This document shows positions 52,071-61,282 of a stretch of DNA of 64,000 nt, piece after piece. The DNA lies in NCBI GenBank assembly GCA_035539215.1, contig DATLIX010000024.1, positions 38,148 to 102,147 on the forward strand, written 5' to 3'. The notes under the pieces were generated by a model, which searched no databases, had not been told where the DNA came from, and was given only the letters and a program-made list of their open reading frames with translations. This DNA is from Dongia_B sp035539215. GTDB taxonomy: Bacteria; Pseudomonadota; Alphaproteobacteria; Dongiales; Dongiaceae. Numbering within the stretch: the first letter of the stretch is position 1; each line of letters starts with the position of its first letter. The translations under genes and the position numbers were made by a program.

Positions 52071-52796
52071 TCACATCCCGCCGCAATCGAGGCCGATCAA
52101 CTGATCCGCCAGATGTTTCTGATCGTCGCTCAAAGCCTTATAAAGCTTCTCGACCGCCGGCTGCATCGCCTTCATGGCGCTCAGCATGGTTTCCATGCCC
52201 TCGATGCGCGCGTTCATGCGATCGACGGCATTGCCCTGGGCCATCGTCGTGAACATGCGCTGGTGCATGTCCTGCATCAGGCTGACATGATTGCGCACCG
52301 TATCGGCATAGCCGTTCCAGGCATCGTTCTGCGCCGCAGTGATGCCGAGTTCGGCACGGAGATAGGCCAGCCGCCCTTCGACCACGGCTTCCATGCGCGG
52401 CCAGCCGGCGATCTTGCCGCCTGCCATCATCTGTGAGTTGACCCCGTCTTGCGCGCCCCCCTTCTGCGTGACGCCATTCTGCATCATGCGGCCGCCGCCC
52501 ATCATGCCCGGATAAGTGACGCCGGAACCACCGGCACCGCTCCAGCCCATCATGCCAAAGGGCATGCCGCCCATCATCCCGCCAGACATGTAGCCTGGCA
52601 TGTAGCCGGGCATCATTCCCGGCCCCATCATCCCCGACCCCATCATCATCGCGCCGCCCATGCCCATGACCGGACAACCGCCGCCCATCATGCCGACCAT
52701 CGGATAATGGTTGTCGGCTTCCTGAGCCATAGCCGGCGACAGAAGCGCAGCCGCGACGATACCGCCCATGGCCGTGCGTTTGAACCATCTGCTCAT
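52071..52796 (-). CDS. Spy/CpxP-like periplasmic protein with Met-rich region
   Basis: 241 residues from ATG 52796. A signal peptide ends near AMAQ (residue 25), then a Met/Gly-rich region (about residues 33-110) with repeated MMG, GMM and PGYM blocks, then a helical C-terminal domain with an LTxxQ-like LGITAAQNDAW. Spy/CpxP-type proteins are periplasmic chaperones or metal-stress factors; the methionine cluster could bind Cu(I) or Ag(I), by inference. The DUF2127 gene lies 206 bp further upstream on the same strand. Confidence 0.82.
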   Translation of the reverse strand: MSRWFKRTAMGGIVAAALLSPAMAQEADNHYPMVGMMGGGCPVMGMGGAMMMGSGMMGPGMMPGYMPGYMSGGMMGGMPFGMMGWSGAGGSGVTYPGMMGGGRMMQNGVTQKGGAQDGVNSQMMAGGKIAGWPRMEAVVEGRLAYLRAELGITAAQNDAWNGYADTVRNHVSLMQDMHQRMFTTMAQGNAVDRMNARIEGMETMLSAMKAMQPAVEKLYKALSDDQKHLADQLIGLDCGGM

Positions 52797-52844
52797 GACG
52801 AGCCTCCATTGCAATGTGAAGCGTTTTGATGTGGTTGATCGTGG

Positions 52845-52872
52845 CGTGGTCAGCCGTACGTGGTCAGCCGTG
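52845..52872. repeat. 14-bp tandem duplication
   Basis: CGTGGTCAGCCGTA followed by CGTGGTCAGCCGTG, one mismatch, 49 bp upstream of the Spy-like start. Confidence 0.7.
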
Positions 52873-53002
52873 ATGCGACCCGTAATCGTGCCAACCTAGA
52901 GCGACCGGCCAGGCGCCACATTGACCTGCGTCAACAACCTGCAGGCGGGATGATCGCAATCGCCCGCGCGGCGATGGTTCATACAGCTTTCAATTGCCGG
53001 CG

Positions 53003-53521
53003 CTAGGCTCGCGCCCATCCTGTCGCGCGCCAGTCGAGCAGAATGACGGTGACTGTCAGCAGGTCGAAGACGACCAGCCCGGAGAGCGGCCAGCTCCAGT
53101 TACGCGATAGGCGGAACAGCATATAAGCGATGAAGATCGCGAAGAAAGTGACGGCAGCCGGATAAGCCCAGATCTTGCCCCGCAGCAGCAGGCCGGCAAG
53201 GCAGAGCTTGACGATGCCGTGGAACAGCAGATAGGCAGCCGCCAGTACCTGCGTCTCGTGGCCGAGATGCTCGGCCCACTGGTTCAGGGTGTTGGCGATG
53301 GGATCGGTGGGGTCCTCGGCCAGTTCCGATGCCGTCAAGGCGTGGACCAGACCGTCGATGGCGCCGGCTTGAAACAGCAACAGCGCCAACCCGCCGCCGA
53401 GTTCCAGCAAGCCGTTCACTCCTTTCAGGATGACCATCACATTGAACAGGCCATGGGTGAACCTGGTGCCGTCATGCGCCTGACCGGGATGCGCGACAGG
53501 TTTCATCGAGAGGCGCTTCAT
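53003..53521 (-). CDS. DUF2127 membrane protein
   Basis: 172 residues with about four membrane segments and the DUF2127 opening GLFNVMVILKGVNGLLELGG, middle region AAYLLFHGIVKLCLAGLLLR. The family is uncharacterised and often clusters with stress genes. GGAG is 4 nt before the ATG. Its downstream neighbour, on the same strand, is the Met-rich protein gene. Confidence 0.82.
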   Translation of the reverse strand: MKRLSMKPVAHPGQAHDGTRFTHGLFNVMVILKGVNGLLELGGGLALLLFQAGAIDGLVHALTASELAEDPTDPIANTLNQWAEHLGHETQVLAAAYLLFHGIVKLCLAGLLLRGKIWAYPAAVTFFAIFIAYMLFRLSRNWSWPLSGLVVFDLLTVTVILLDWRATGWARA

Positions 53522-53686
53522 TTCACTCCGAAAGACAAGAAACTACGGCAGACTCCGACGCCGATCGGCATTCGAGGGAGTCCATCTATCCCAACCGTAG
53601 CATGGACGTCCGCAGCGTAAAGCGTGGTCAAAGATCCTCCCTGTTCCGTCGCGCCAAGTTCCCCACAGCAGGGCGATCGCGCAACC

Positions 53687-53714
53687 TTGACAGGTTGTAT
53701 ATCATATGTAAAAT
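53687..53714 (+). promoter_or_regulatory. Sigma70-type promoter of the protease gene
   Basis: TTGACA (53687-53692), 16-bp spacer, TAAAAT (53709-53714), 25 bp before the protease ATG: the best sigma70 match seen in the window. Confidence 0.65.
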
Positions 53715-53739
53715 TACCGTCATAGTTGAGGACGGTGAT

Positions 53740-54870
53740 ATGCAGCGATTTTTCGTCAAGACCGGGCGGCGGGCACGATCGATATCTTTGGACGTGGCAC
53801 CCTTAGCGCTCTGCGCTTTTCTCGGCGGCTGCAGCGTCACCGTCGATACGCTTGGCCTGGTCGGCAACGACCCCACCCTCTATCGCGGCACCAGCACCGG
53901 TTATATGGACATGACCGGAACCATCAAGATGACGAGCCAGGACGGCACTAACCGCTGCACCGGCAATTTCCAATACGTGGATTCGGAAACCGGCTTCGGC
54001 AGCTTGACCTGCAGCGATGGCAGATCCGCCAGGATCCATTTCACCGGCCTCAGCATGACCAAAGGCTACGGTAGCGGCATGACCAGCGACGGCGAGCAGG
54101 TAAGCTTCGTCTATGGCATGGAGGACGACGAAGCGGCCCTCTATCTGCGAACGGCTCAGTCGGCCGGGCAAGGCAATGGCGCTACCGGCAGCGGCTTCTT
54201 CGTCACCGCGGAGGGCGATATCATCACCAATGCCCATGTGGTGCATGGCTGCAAATCGGCAATCACGCTGCGTACCGCCGACGGCGATGTCGCGACGGCC
54301 AATATCACAGCCTTGAATACCGATCTCGATCTGGCGGCGCTGCGCAGCTCGACACATTCCGCGGCCATACCGCGATGGGCCGCCACCGGCAGCTATCATC
54401 CGGGTGACCCTCTCTTCATCTACCGCTTCCCGGGCGGCGGCCAATCGGCCAGCGGTCTGTCCTCCACCAGTGAGCCGGCCGGCGATGGCGGCGGCGTCGC
54501 CACCGGCAAGCTGACGGCCGTCGACGGTGCCGGCAATGACCCGCACTACCTGCAGATGAGCACGCCGATCCAGCAAGCGGATATCGGCAGTCCCGTGGTC
54601 GACGCCGCGGGTGACGTCGTCGGCATCGTGGCGGATCCGCTCGGCCGCAAGCTGGGTGGCGCGGCATCGACCGGAGCAACCTCGGCGGATAGTGCTGCGC
54701 AAAACGCCAATACCGCGATCCGGGAAGATGTCGCCAGGCGCTTCCTCGCGACTCATGGCATCGATATCGGCAGCAGCGATGCGCCTGCCAAGGCTGCCCC
54801 TTCCGCCGCCGATATGGGCGCCGTCTTGCGGAACTACGTCGTCCAACTGAGCTGCACGACCGTCGGCTAG
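53740..54870 (+). CDS. Trypsin-like serine protease lipoprotein
   Basis: 376 residues. Lipobox LGGC (Cys at about 31) suggests outer-membrane or periplasmic anchoring. After an N-terminal domain of about 130 residues with a SGYMDMTG-type strand-rich region, the S1C-type protease has His in NAHVVHG, Asp in DLDLAAL and Ser in ADIGSPVVD. GSP instead of GNSGGP is a relaxed nucleophile loop. GAGGA precedes ATG 53740 and a strong promoter lies 25 bp upstream. Target proteins unknown. Confidence 0.85.
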   Translation: MQRFFVKTGRRARSISLDVAPLALCAFLGGCSVTVDTLGLVGNDPTLYRGTSTGYMDMTGTIKMTSQDGTNRCTGNFQYVDSETGFGSLTCSDGRSARIHFTGLSMTKGYGSGMTSDGEQVSFVYGMEDDEAALYLRTAQSAGQGNGATGSGFFVTAEGDIITNAHVVHGCKSAITLRTADGDVATANITALNTDLDLAALRSSTHSAAIPRWAATGSYHPGDPLFIYRFPGGGQSASGLSSTSEPAGDGGGVATGKLTAVDGAGNDPHYLQMSTPIQQADIGSPVVDAAGDVVGIVADPLGRKLGGAASTGATSADSAAQNANTAIREDVARRFLATHGIDIGSSDAPAKAAPSAADMGAVLRNYVVQLSCTTVG

Positions 54871-55073
54871 GAACGGCTGCGCGCTGCCTCATCCCACTCC
54901 TCTCCTATCCATCGAGTTCCGAACGTCGCGTCCCCCACGCCGCGCCGATGCAATTATCGACCGCGATGGAGGGTTGATCTGCCATTGCACTTGCCTCGAC
55001 ATCACAAGGGCGGCAAGCTGAACATGCGCCGGACGATATGTGTCAGGCCATACGAACAAGAGTGAGAGGACAG

Positions 55074-55976
55074 ATGGATCTGACGACAATCCGGGAACAC
55101 AGCCGCAAATTATCGTCACGCTATCGCATCACCGACGGACGCAAATTCCGCCTCAGCGATATCGATCCCGACGACATCGCCCATCTCAAAAAATCGGATA
55201 AGCAGGATGCCTCCGAGGCGCTGACCATCGGCGTCGAGGCCCTGGCTGCCCTGCAGGACAAGCTCTACGCCGATCATCGCCGGGGTGTGCTGATCATTCT
55301 GCAAGGCATCGATGCGTCGGGTAAGGACGGCGTGATCAAGCACGTGATGTCCGGTATTAATCCCCAGGGCTGCGACGTGCATTCCTTCAAGGCGCCGTCG
55401 ACCGAGGAACTGGAGCATGATTACCTCTGGCGCTGCCTGCGCCACCTGCCGCGGCGCGGCCATATCGGCATCTTCAACCGCTCCTATTACGAAGAAGTCG
55501 TCGTTGTGCGCGTGCACCGCGAATTGCTGGAAAAACAAAATCTGCCGCCGGAGGTCGATGGCAAGCATATCTGGAGACACCGCTTCCAGGAGATCAACAA
55601 TCTCGAACGCTATCTCACCAATAACGGCTATCTGGTGCTGAAATTCTTCCTGCATATCTCCAAGTCGGAGCAGAAGAAGCGGTTCATGGCACGGCTCGAC
55701 GACCCCAACAAGAACTGGAAATTCTCGCTGAGCGATGCCGCCGAGCGCCACCATTGGGCAGATTATGTCCAGGCATATGAAAAGATGATCCGCGCCACCT
55801 CGACCGAATACGCGCCGTGGCACGTGATCCCCGCCGACAACAAATGGTTTACCCATGTCACCGTCGCCGCCACCATCATCAATGCCTTGAACGGCCTCGA
55901 TCTCGCTTATCCCAAAGTCGACGAGGCCAAGCTGAAGGAACTGGACAAAGTGCGGCAGGCTTTGCTGGAAGAGTGA
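55074..55976 (+). CDS. ppk2: Polyphosphate kinase 2 (PPK2-III-like)
   Basis: 300 residues. Walker A GIDASGKDG (about 79-87), the lid region around HSFKAPSTEELEHDYLWR, Walker B FNRSYYEEVVVVRVH. The opening KFRLSDIDPDD and the order match class III PPK2 proteins (e.g. Meiothermus ruber), which phosphorylate AMP and ADP with polyphosphate; the exact nucleotide choice is inferred. GAGAGGA precedes ATG 55074. No operon partner. Confidence 0.9.
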   Translation: MDLTTIREHSRKLSSRYRITDGRKFRLSDIDPDDIAHLKKSDKQDASEALTIGVEALAALQDKLYADHRRGVLIILQGIDASGKDGVIKHVMSGINPQGCDVHSFKAPSTEELEHDYLWRCLRHLPRRGHIGIFNRSYYEEVVVVRVHRELLEKQNLPPEVDGKHIWRHRFQEINNLERYLTNNGYLVLKFFLHISKSEQKKRFMARLDDPNKNWKFSLSDAAERHHWADYVQAYEKMIRATSTEYAPWHVIPADNKWFTHVTVAATIINALNGLDLAYPKVDEAKLKELDKVRQALLEE

Positions 55977-56237
55977 ACGCAATGCCTGCTCCGTCCGCGG
56001 GGCGAAACCCGACAGCATGCGCTTGATCGAGGCGCGGTCCGCCCTCCTCTCTTAGTGCCTTCCCCCGCCTGTCGCCCGCAGGCTTGATCCGAAGATCAAT
56101 CTTAACCGGTAGCGCCTGGGCTCGCATCACCACGGTATAGGCGGCACTTGCCGCAGCGGTCATTCCCCGCTATCACCGATGAGGCTTGGCGATGCCTCGC
56201 CGGCAATCATGGTCAGTACCAGCAGGGAGCAGGCACG

Positions 56238-56903
56238 ATGACGGTGGCAGGCAATGATGGCGGTAAAATGGCCAGTAGCACAGCGGCCAGTAGCATAGCG
56301 GCCGGCGACACAACGACCGGTGAAACCCTGGCACCGCTCCGTCGCGCAGTGGATTTGCCGCGCGCCTATCGGCTGCTCAATCACGGGCCGGTGGTCCTGG
56401 TCAGCAGCGCCCATGGCGGCCGGCGCAATGTCATGGCGGCCTCCTGGTCGATGCCGGTGGATTTCGACCCGCCCAAGGTCGCCGTGGTCATCGACAAGAG
56501 CACCCTCACACGCGAACTGGTCGAAGCCTCCGGCGCCTTCGCGCTCAACATTCCGCTGCGACCCCTCGCCCGCGCAACGGAGATTGTCGGTACCGAATCC
56601 GGCCGCGATATCGATAAATTCGCCGCCCTCGGCATCGACACCTTCGCCGCCGACAAGATCGCAGCCCCCCTGGTCGCCGGCTGTGCCGGCTGGCTGGAAT
56701 GCCGCGTGATCGAAGAGCCGCATAACCAGCAGGCCTATGACTTGTTCCTGGCCGAGGTTGTCGCCGCCTCTGCCGATCCCGTCTTGTTCAGCAATGGCCG
56801 CTGGCATTTCCCGGCGGGATCGCCGCGCAGCCTGCATTACATTGCCGGCGGTGCCTTTTTCGAAACCGGCGAGGCCTTCAGCGTTACTGACGAAGCGTCC
56901 TGA
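56238..56903 (+). CDS. Flavin reductase-like, FMN-binding protein
   Basis: 221 residues. The split-barrel flavin core begins about residue 45 (RLLNHGPVVLVSSAHGG), with NVMAASWSMPVDFDPPKV as the hallmark. It may reduce flavin for a monooxygenase or bind a flavin directly. Its N-terminal 35 residues are low-complexity, encoded by a 15-bp tandem repeat. GGGAGCAGG precedes ATG 56238. It is upstream of a BetI-type regulator, on the same strand. Confidence 0.85.
   Translation: MTVAGNDGGKMASSTAASSIAAGDTTTGETLAPLRRAVDLPRAYRLLNHGPVVLVSSAHGGRRNVMAASWSMPVDFDPPKVAVVIDKSTLTRELVEASGAFALNIPLRPLARATEIVGTESGRDIDKFAALGIDTFAADKIAAPLVAGCAGWLECRVIEEPHNQQAYDLFLAEVVAASADPVLFSNGRWHFPAGSPRSLHYIAGGAFFETGEAFSVTDEAS
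56271..56315. repeat. 15-bp tandem repeat in the flavin reductase N-terminus
   Basis: Units GCCAGTAGCACAGCG, GCCAGTAGCATAGCG and the diverged GCCGGCGACACAACG keep frame and encode ASSTA, ASSIA, AGDTT. Confidence 0.75.
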
Positions 56904-57095
56904 CAGTCTTGATTCTGGTTGCGCCGCAATATCAACGCGTCGCTCGCTATGTCGATCGGACGGCAGTGCTGTATCCGGCATCGACGCTTCAGACGCTAGC
57001 TGATCGGCACGATCACGCCTGCAGCGGCGACCGCGCTTTCTCTTGAATGTCGGTTCAATTCGATGGACTATCAAACGGCGTGGCGTACATGCGCG

Positions 57096-57119
57096 CTGAT
57101 TAATGGCATGTGCAATCAG
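57096..57119. promoter_or_regulatory. Possible operator upstream of betI-like 57142
   Basis: CTGATT-N12-AATCAG, 6-bp arms, 23 bp before the ATG, consistent with autoregulation. Confidence 0.4.
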
Positions 57120-57141
57120 GGAACAGGGGGCTTCGGGATAG

Positions 57142-57804
57142 ATGGCCAAACGTGACCAGCGTCGACAGGAATTGATCAACGCCACCATCTCCGTCGTCGC
57201 CGCTCACGGTTATTCCGAAACCACTGTCAGCCGGGTCGCCAAGGAGGCCGGGCTCTCGCTCGGTCTCATGCATTTCTATTTCAAGTCCAAGGACCACCTG
57301 TTCGAGGAGACGCTGCGGCATCTGTCGGATGAATACGACCTTGTGTGGCAGGCGGCGGTGCGGGAATTCGACGGCAGCGCGCCGCGCCGCCTGGTCGGCA
57401 TGATCTACGCCTTCTTCGACCGGCAGGTTTTTTCCCATGACCGGTTGGCCGTCTGGTTCGCCTTCTGGGCGGACGCGAAACTGCGCGACCGCTTCCGCCA
57501 GGACGTGGTCAAGACCGAACAGCGCTACAGCCGCGCCATCATGCAGACCGTGCGCGAGATCAGCGCCGATGCCAAGCTGGACAAGGCGCATGGCGATCTG
57601 ATCGCCACCAGCCTGATCTCCATGATCGACGGCTTCTGGCTGCAATTCATGATCAATCCGCAAACCGCCACCCGCAACCGTGCGATCAGCAGCTGCCTCA
57701 GCTTCCTGCGCCTCACGCTGCCCGATCTTGCCGCGGTATGGGACGCGGAATCGAAGAGCATCGCGCAGAAGCGGCCACGAAGGAAGCTGCAGGCAGTCGG
57801 TTGA
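57142..57804 (+). CDS. TetR-family regulator, BetI-like
   Basis: 220 residues. Helix-turn-helix within the first 55 residues (VSRVAKEAGLSLGLMHFYF) and a ligand-binding domain with FWADAKLRDRF. Like the gene at 22055 it is BetI-related. It is convergent with the TMADH-family dehydrogenase at the end of the second importer operon, which it may regulate, and near a dyad CTGATT-N12-AATCAG at 57096-57119. No inducer can be inferred safely; a methylated amine is likely. Confidence 0.85.
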   Translation: MAKRDQRRQELINATISVVAAHGYSETTVSRVAKEAGLSLGLMHFYFKSKDHLFEETLRHLSDEYDLVWQAAVREFDGSAPRRLVGMIYAFFDRQVFSHDRLAVWFAFWADAKLRDRFRQDVVKTEQRYSRAIMQTVREISADAKLDKAHGDLIATSLISMIDGFWLQFMINPQTATRNRAISSCLSFLRLTLPDLAAVWDAESKSIAQKRPRRKLQAVG

Positions 57805-57819
57805 CGCGCTCCCTGATTG

Positions 57820-59931
57820 CTAGGCCAATATCAGCCGGTCGCGACCGAAACCTGGCTCGGCGGCGAAATCATCGGGCGTTAGCTGATCGCCATCGATCAT
57901 GCGGGCGATGCGATGGCCGTCATAGACCGCATGCGCGATAAGGCCCGGCGCCTTGCAATCGCCGATGCGCTGAATGCCGGCAATGCCGGCGGCGGCATTG
58001 CCGGCCGGATCCGTCGTCAACTCATGCCAGAGCACATCATTCGGTTCGCGCGATGTCACCGGCACGAAGCCGCCGCAAGCGATTACACGGCGACGGCCGG
58101 TATAGACGCAAGCGAGTTCCGCCTGCGCGCTTGACGGATCGTCGCCGATGATCGCATCGACAGCCTGGCTGACGACGATCTCGACGCCGAGCTCGAGCAA
58201 CCGCGCCTGACTGCGCGGCTGCTCGCCGGTAAAGCGGCTCCACTCGCCGACCAGCCCGGCTGTCGTCACATAGGTGACGGTGTGGCCTTCGCGCGCGAGC
58301 AATTCGGCGATCACCGCCGCCATGACGTAATGATCGTCGTCATAGACGATGACCGGCTGCGATTTTTCGCGCGGCCGCTGCCCGGCCATGATGTCGTCCG
58401 GCGTCAGGGTCAGGGCACCGTCGAGCGCTGGATTACCGGCGGGAAAATGATGGCCCATCCCGTCGCGGCGCCAGCTGCTGCCTGTTGCCAGCAGCACATG
58501 GCGCGCGCCGATCTCGCGTATATCGGCCGCCGACATCCGGCTCTCGCGGAAGACTTCCACATTATCGAGCTTGCCGAGCTGGTGCTGGCGATAGTCGCGC
58601 ACCCGCCCCCATTCGCCGAGGCCCGGCAGGCGGCTTTCCAAGGCGACACGACCGCCAAGATCGCGCCGCGCCTCCGCCAGCATCACTTGGTGGCCGCGCC
58701 GGCCAAGCGTCAAGGCCGCTTCCAATCCGGCCGGCCCCGCCCCCACCACCAGCACGCGCGCCGGCTGGCTGGTGCGTTCTATCCGCTCCGGATGCCAGCC
58801 GCGCCGCCATTCCTCGCCCATGGTCGGGTTCTGCGTACAGCGCAACGGCACGCCCTGACTGTTGCTGGCATAGCAGATGTTGCAGCCGATGCATTCGCGG
58901 ATATCGTCCAGCCGGCCTTCGGCAATCTTCTGCGGCAGGAAGGGATCGGCGATGGAGGGCCGCGCCGCACCGATCAAATCGACGACGCCCCGCTTCACCT
59001 GGCCCAGCATGGTTTCCGGCGAGGTGAACCGGCCGACGCTGACGACCGGCCGTTGCACGATGCCGCGCACATGGGCGATGAGCGGCTCCAGCGAGGCTTC
59101 CTTGATGAAACGCGAAGCGCCCATTTCGTGGGAATAGTCGACGACGGTAACGTCGAAAAGATCCGGCGCATCCTTCAGCAGCTCAAAGATCGCCCGGCGC
59201 TCGCCATGCGGATGTGCGGCGGTCTTCGGATCTTCGCCTGGTGTTGTCTCGGTATCGACCTCGATCCGGATCGCCACGGCGCAGCGATCGCCGACGGCTT
59301 CCTTGGTCTCGTCGATCAACTCGCTGACCAGCCGCAGGCGGTTCTCCAGACTGCCGCTATAGCCGTCGAGATGGCGGTTAAGGCGGTCATCGAGGAATTG
59401 CGACAGCAGATAGCCGTGGCTGGCGTAGACGTAGACGATATCGAACCCGGCCTCCTTCGCCCGCGAGGCGGCTGCCCGGTGGGCGCGGCGATAGTCCAGC
59501 AGATCGGTTTTGTCCATGCGGCGCGATTGCACCGGTGCCGCCTCCGCCAGCAAGCTCTGCGGACCCATCGGCGGCTGCCGGCTATGCAGGTTGGCCGAGC
59601 GCAGGCCGCCATGCCACAATTCGACACCCGCCAGCGATCCGTGGCGATGGACGCCTTCCGCCAGTATCGCCAGATTGCGCACATCGCCCTGGTCCCAGAG
59701 CGATGCGTAGGGCGCCGGATGATCGTCGGAGGTCGGATGAATCGAGCAATATTCGGTGCAGACGACACTCCAGCCGCCTTCCGCCTTGACCGCACGCATG
59801 GCGGCCAGGGTCTGCGGCCGGCCATAGCCCATGCCGGTGCAATGCGGCACCTGATAGAAACGATTGGGCGCCGTGACAGGCCCGATCCGCAGCGGCGCGA
59901 AGAGCGGATCAAAGCGCGGTTCGCGCGGCAT
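57820..59931 (-). CDS. TMADH/DgcA-like flavin-iron-sulfur dehydrogenase
   Basis: 703 residues. Residues 1-370 are the Old-Yellow-Enzyme barrel with VPHCTGMG (Cys at the position that binds FMN covalently in trimethylamine dehydrogenase), TEYCSIHPTSDD, then the 4Fe-4S cluster Cys in CIGCNICYASNSQGVPLRC. Residues 390-700 are the FAD/NAD-like domain (VGAGPAGLEAALTL). The TMADH aromatic-bowl Trp264 and Trp355 are not conserved, so the substrate is probably dimethylglycine or another amine, not trimethylamine. It is the last gene of the importer operon. Confidence 0.88.
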   Translation of the reverse strand: MPREPRFDPLFAPLRIGPVTAPNRFYQVPHCTGMGYGRPQTLAAMRAVKAEGGWSVVCTEYCSIHPTSDDHPAPYASLWDQGDVRNLAILAEGVHRHGSLAGVELWHGGLRSANLHSRQPPMGPQSLLAEAAPVQSRRMDKTDLLDYRRAHRAAASRAKEAGFDIVYVYASHGYLLSQFLDDRLNRHLDGYSGSLENRLRLVSELIDETKEAVGDRCAVAIRIEVDTETTPGEDPKTAAHPHGERRAIFELLKDAPDLFDVTVVDYSHEMGASRFIKEASLEPLIAHVRGIVQRPVVSVGRFTSPETMLGQVKRGVVDLIGAARPSIADPFLPQKIAEGRLDDIRECIGCNICYASNSQGVPLRCTQNPTMGEEWRRGWHPERIERTSQPARVLVVGAGPAGLEAALTLGRRGHQVMLAEARRDLGGRVALESRLPGLGEWGRVRDYRQHQLGKLDNVEVFRESRMSAADIREIGARHVLLATGSSWRRDGMGHHFPAGNPALDGALTLTPDDIMAGQRPREKSQPVIVYDDDHYVMAAVIAELLAREGHTVTYVTTAGLVGEWSRFTGEQPRSQARLLELGVEIVVSQAVDAIIGDDPSSAQAELACVYTGRRRVIACGGFVPVTSREPNDVLWHELTTDPAGNAAAGIAGIQRIGDCKAPGLIAHAVYDGHRIARMIDGDQLTPDDFAAEPGFGRDRLILA

Positions 59932-59975
59932 CTGGGCGCTCCTTACACTCCCTGACTTACATCTTCCGGGCGAGC

Positions 59976-61220
59976 CTATTCGGTAGCGGCAATTTCCGAA
60001 GCCAGTCGCACGCCGGTATCGGTCAGGACCCGCAAGGCGCTGGGCGGCAGATAGGCCTGCACGCTGCTGCCGGGCGCGAAGGGAATTTCTTCGCCGTCAT
60101 TATGCATCAGCGCCTGGATGGTATGGCCGGTCGCCAGCCTGATGATGAGCTGCACCGCGTTGCCGAGATAGACCCAGCGCTCCACCTGGCCCGGAATGCG
60201 GTTCTCGCCGCCCGGCGCATTGCCCGGCTCCAGCCGCACGCGTTCCGGCCGGATCGTCGCCTTGGTATTGCCGCCCGGCGCCTGGCCATGTCCGGCGAGC
60301 AATTCGTACTGGCCGATGCGGATCCGCGTGCCGCTGCCATTGACCGTGCCGCCGCCGGCCGCATGCGCTTCCATCAGATTGGAGACGCCGAGGAAATCGG
60401 CAACGAAGACCGTTGCCGGCGCCTCGTACATTTCCTGCGGCGACGCGATCTGTTCGATATGGCCGTTCGACATGATGGCGATCCGGTCGCTCATGGTGAG
60501 CGCCTCTTCCTGGTCATGCGTCACATAGACGAAGGTGATGCCGACCTGCTGCTGCAAAGTCTTCAGCTCGACTTGTAGCTGCTTGCGCAACCGTGCATCG
60601 AGCGCACCCAGCGGCTCATCCAGCAGCAAGACGGCGGGCTTCAACACCAAAGCACGCGCCAGCGCCACGCGCTGCTGCTGGCCGCCCGACATCTGCACCG
60701 GCTTCCGCTTGGCGAACTGGGTGAGCTGAACGAGATCGAGCGCCTCGGCGACGCGGCGGTTGACTTCCTTCGTCTCGATCTTGGCGCGGCGCAGTCCAAA
60801 GGCGACGTTGTCGAAGACGTTGAGATGCGGGAACAGCGCATAGCTCTGGAACACGGTGTTCACATGGCGGCGATGCGGCGGCGTCGCCGTCATGTCGACA
60901 CCGTCCAGCAGGATCTGGCCAGAGGTCGGGCGCTCGAAGCCGGCGATCATGCGCAAGGTCGTGGTCTTGCCGCAGCCTGACGATCCCAGCAGCGAAAAGA
61001 ACTCGCCGCCCGGGATATGCAGATTGATTTGATTGACTGCCCGCATCGGCCCGAAAGCCTTGACCAGATCGATCAGCTCGACTTCGCCACCGCTCACATT
61101 CGCTTCCTTCCCTGTCGCATTATCGTTCATCGGCAGGGCGGCATAGCGCCCCATGGCCGCTTGCGGTGCCGCTTCTCCGGCGGTTCGCCGCTCGCCTGCC
61201 TTAGTCCCTGAAACCCGCAT
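59976..61220 (-). CDS. ABC transporter ATP-binding protein, PotA-like
   Basis: 414 residues from ATG 61220, chosen because GAGGG lies 6 nt before it; MNDNATG at 61130 is a weaker option. Walker A GSSGCGKTT, signature MSGGQQQR, Walker B LLLDEPLGALD and a TOBE tail. It powers the second importer. The 44-bp gap to the dehydrogenase gene suggests one transcript with it. Confidence 0.92.
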   Translation of the reverse strand: MRVSGTKAGERRTAGEAAPQAAMGRYAALPMNDNATGKEANVSGGEVELIDLVKAFGPMRAVNQINLHIPGGEFFSLLGSSGCGKTTTLRMIAGFERPTSGQILLDGVDMTATPPHRRHVNTVFQSYALFPHLNVFDNVAFGLRRAKIETKEVNRRVAEALDLVQLTQFAKRKPVQMSGGQQQRVALARALVLKPAVLLLDEPLGALDARLRKQLQVELKTLQQQVGITFVYVTHDQEEALTMSDRIAIMSNGHIEQIASPQEMYEAPATVFVADFLGVSNLMEAHAAGGGTVNGSGTRIRIGQYELLAGHGQAPGGNTKATIRPERVRLEPGNAPGGENRIPGQVERWVYLGNAVQLIIRLATGHTIQALMHNDGEEIPFAPGSSVQAYLPPSALRVLTDTGVRLASEIAATE

Positions 61221-61282
61221 TCTCAACCCTCAGAACCTTGAAATCCACCACGTCATCGCGCCGTCCGGCAAGACCGCGGCGC

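Noticed and set aside
58282..59955. Long forward frame of 557 residues
   Set aside because: Antisense to the TMADH-like dehydrogenase; composition is typical of a GC-rich shadow frame and there is no ribosome site or family similarity.
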